Origin: Candidatus Woesearchaeota archaeon | GTDB lineage: Archaea; Nanobdellota; Nanobdellia; Woesearchaeales; SM23-78 | Reading direction: 5' to 3' | Length of the DNA stretch: 12,993 bases | Assembly (NCBI GenBank): GCA_016933095.1 | Contig: JAFGBP010000048.1 | Location: forward strand, 1-12,993 | In this document: piece by piece, positions 12,340 to 12,993 of the stretch | How the letters are laid out: each line of letters begins with the position of its first letter | How positions within the stretch are numbered: position 1 is the stretch's first letter | The notes under the pieces: model-generated | The model's input: the letters and a program-made list of their open reading frames with translations, nothing else | Databases searched by the model: none | What the model was told of the DNA's origin: nothing | Position numbers and translations under genes: made by a program

Positions 12340-12879
12340 ATGCTCTTGCTCTACAAGGACCGCGAAGAGATGATTGAAGCATTTGCAAGCTATTTCAGCC
12401 AGGGACTGAAGGATCAGGAGATGTGCATGTTTTCATACGATGATGAGGAGATAATAAAAAGACTAAAGAGCGCCATGGCCAAATACGTCGACGTAGAATC
12501 CTTCGAATCAGAAGGGCAGATAGTATTTATGGAAAAAGACAGCATCTACTTCGAGAACAACGAGTTTGACCAGGAGAAAGTGTATGAGACCTTGAAAGAA
12601 AGGCTTTCCAGAAGACAAATCCTTGGTCCGGGAATCAGGTCGGGAGGAGACATTTCCTGGCTAGGAGACGACCTCTTTAGCCAGTTTGCCGAATACGAGC
12701 AAGGACTGACAGAGAGATTCAGCAACGACAACTTGATAATAATGTGCGCCTATCCTTTAAGCCAGCTTTCACCAGAGAAAATGGTTTTTATCATGCAAGC
12801 CCATCCCTTTGTAATTGAAAAGAATGGGGAATTATGGGTTGTGAAGGAAAGCGAACAAGAACTGGCCGATCTGGGATGA
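12340..12879 (+). CDS. MEDS-domain sensor protein, probably starting further upstream
   Basis: MEDS is a sensory domain (DcmR-like) found alone or joined to histidine kinases and regulators in archaea and methylotrophs. The 179 residues from the first ATG cover nearly the whole domain: MLLLYKDREEMIEAFASYFSQGL, a middle block with IYFENNEFDQEKVYETLKERL, then RSGGDISWLGDD, FAEYEQGLTERF, IIMCAYPLSQLSPEKM and the closing AHPFVIEKNGELW. No kinase or DNA-binding domain follows, so it is a stand-alone sensor. The family normally opens with a G-x-H before the LLLY strand; here GSH is encoded directly upstream of the ATG, and the frame is open back to a stop at 12271. The true start may be the AUA at 12286. 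Its ligand and partner are unknown. Confidence 0.85.
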   Translation: MLLLYKDREEMIEAFASYFSQGLKDQEMCMFSYDDEEIIKRLKSAMAKYVDVESFESEGQIVFMEKDSIYFENNEFDQEKVYETLKERLSRRQILGPGIRSGGDISWLGDDLFSQFAEYEQGLTERFSNDNLIIMCAYPLSQLSPEKMVFIMQAHPFVIEKNGELWVVKESEQELADLG

Positions 12880-12922
12880 AACGTACTACGGAAGGGTGCG
12901 TCCAGCATCTCCTGGCCGCGCT

Positions 12923-12991
12923 CCGTATAACCCGTTACGCTGGGTTACCGGGAAAACGAAGTTTTCTGGTACGAAGAGCTTCGCTCTTCTG
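12923..12991. repeat. Three consecutive hairpins in the last intergenic region
   Basis: First TAACCC/GGGTTA (about 12927-12946, 8-nt loop). Then GGAAAAC-GAA-GTTTTCT with flanking ACC/GGT (about 12946-12970). Then GAAGAGC-TTC-GCTCTTC (12973-12989). The last two have three-base loops, and on one strand or the other both read C(GAA)G. They lie after the MEDS gene and may be terminators or part of a repeat that runs beyond the window. Confidence 0.6.
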
Positions 12992-12993
12992 TA

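Overview
The window is archaeal chromosome. It carries eukaryote-like ribosomal proteins (eL8/L7Ae, eS28, eL24), an archaeal-type EF-2, a group II chaperonin (thermosome), an archaeal A24 prepilin peptidase, and AT-rich TATA-type promoters. Several promoters sit about 26 bp from a start codon, which implies leaderless mRNAs. Degenerate HIT proteins, a SurA-like foldase and a much-changed cis-prenyltransferase homologue suggest a DPANN-type genome (Woesearchaeota/Pacearchaeota-like). That placement is inference; the archaeal assignment is secure.

Layout. 1-2000 (minus strand) is a translation operon, read right to left: L7Ae, eS28, eL24, nucleoside diphosphate kinase, then the N-terminal 158 residues of EF-2, which runs off the left edge. 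Its leader contains a near-perfect L7Ae-binding kink-turn, placed at the predicted transcription start. 2010-2332 is intergenic and also holds a 13-bp inverted repeat of about 124 nt and oligo-T tracts. 2333-4359 (minus) is a two-gene operon: a cis-prenyltransferase-like protein without its catalytic residues, followed by a membrane-anchored SurA/parvulin-like foldase. It shares a bidirectional promoter with the prepilin peptidase at 4435-5316 (plus). These three genes suggest a cell-surface theme (lipid carrier, protein folding, pilin processing). 5329-6096 (minus) encodes a protein resembling nucleoside 2-deoxyribosyltransferases. 6224-7718 (minus) holds two tandem HIT proteins, both lacking the nucleophilic histidine. 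7796-8983 (minus) is the OLA1/YchF GTPase. 9068-9436 (minus) is an unrecognised small protein, and 9755-10099 (minus) a lysine-rich zinc-ribbon protein. 10265-11917 (plus) is the thermosome. 12340-12879 (plus) is a MEDS-domain sensor whose homology continues upstream of its first ATG, up to a well-placed AUA codon.

The most interesting items are the L7Ae-leader kink-turn, the apparently inactive cis-prenyltransferase, the paired inactive HIT proteins, the non-AUG start of the MEDS gene, the large inverted repeat at 2174-2297, and a set of C(GAA)G mini-hairpins with short tandem repeats around gene ends. No CRISPR array, transposase, tRNA or rRNA was seen.
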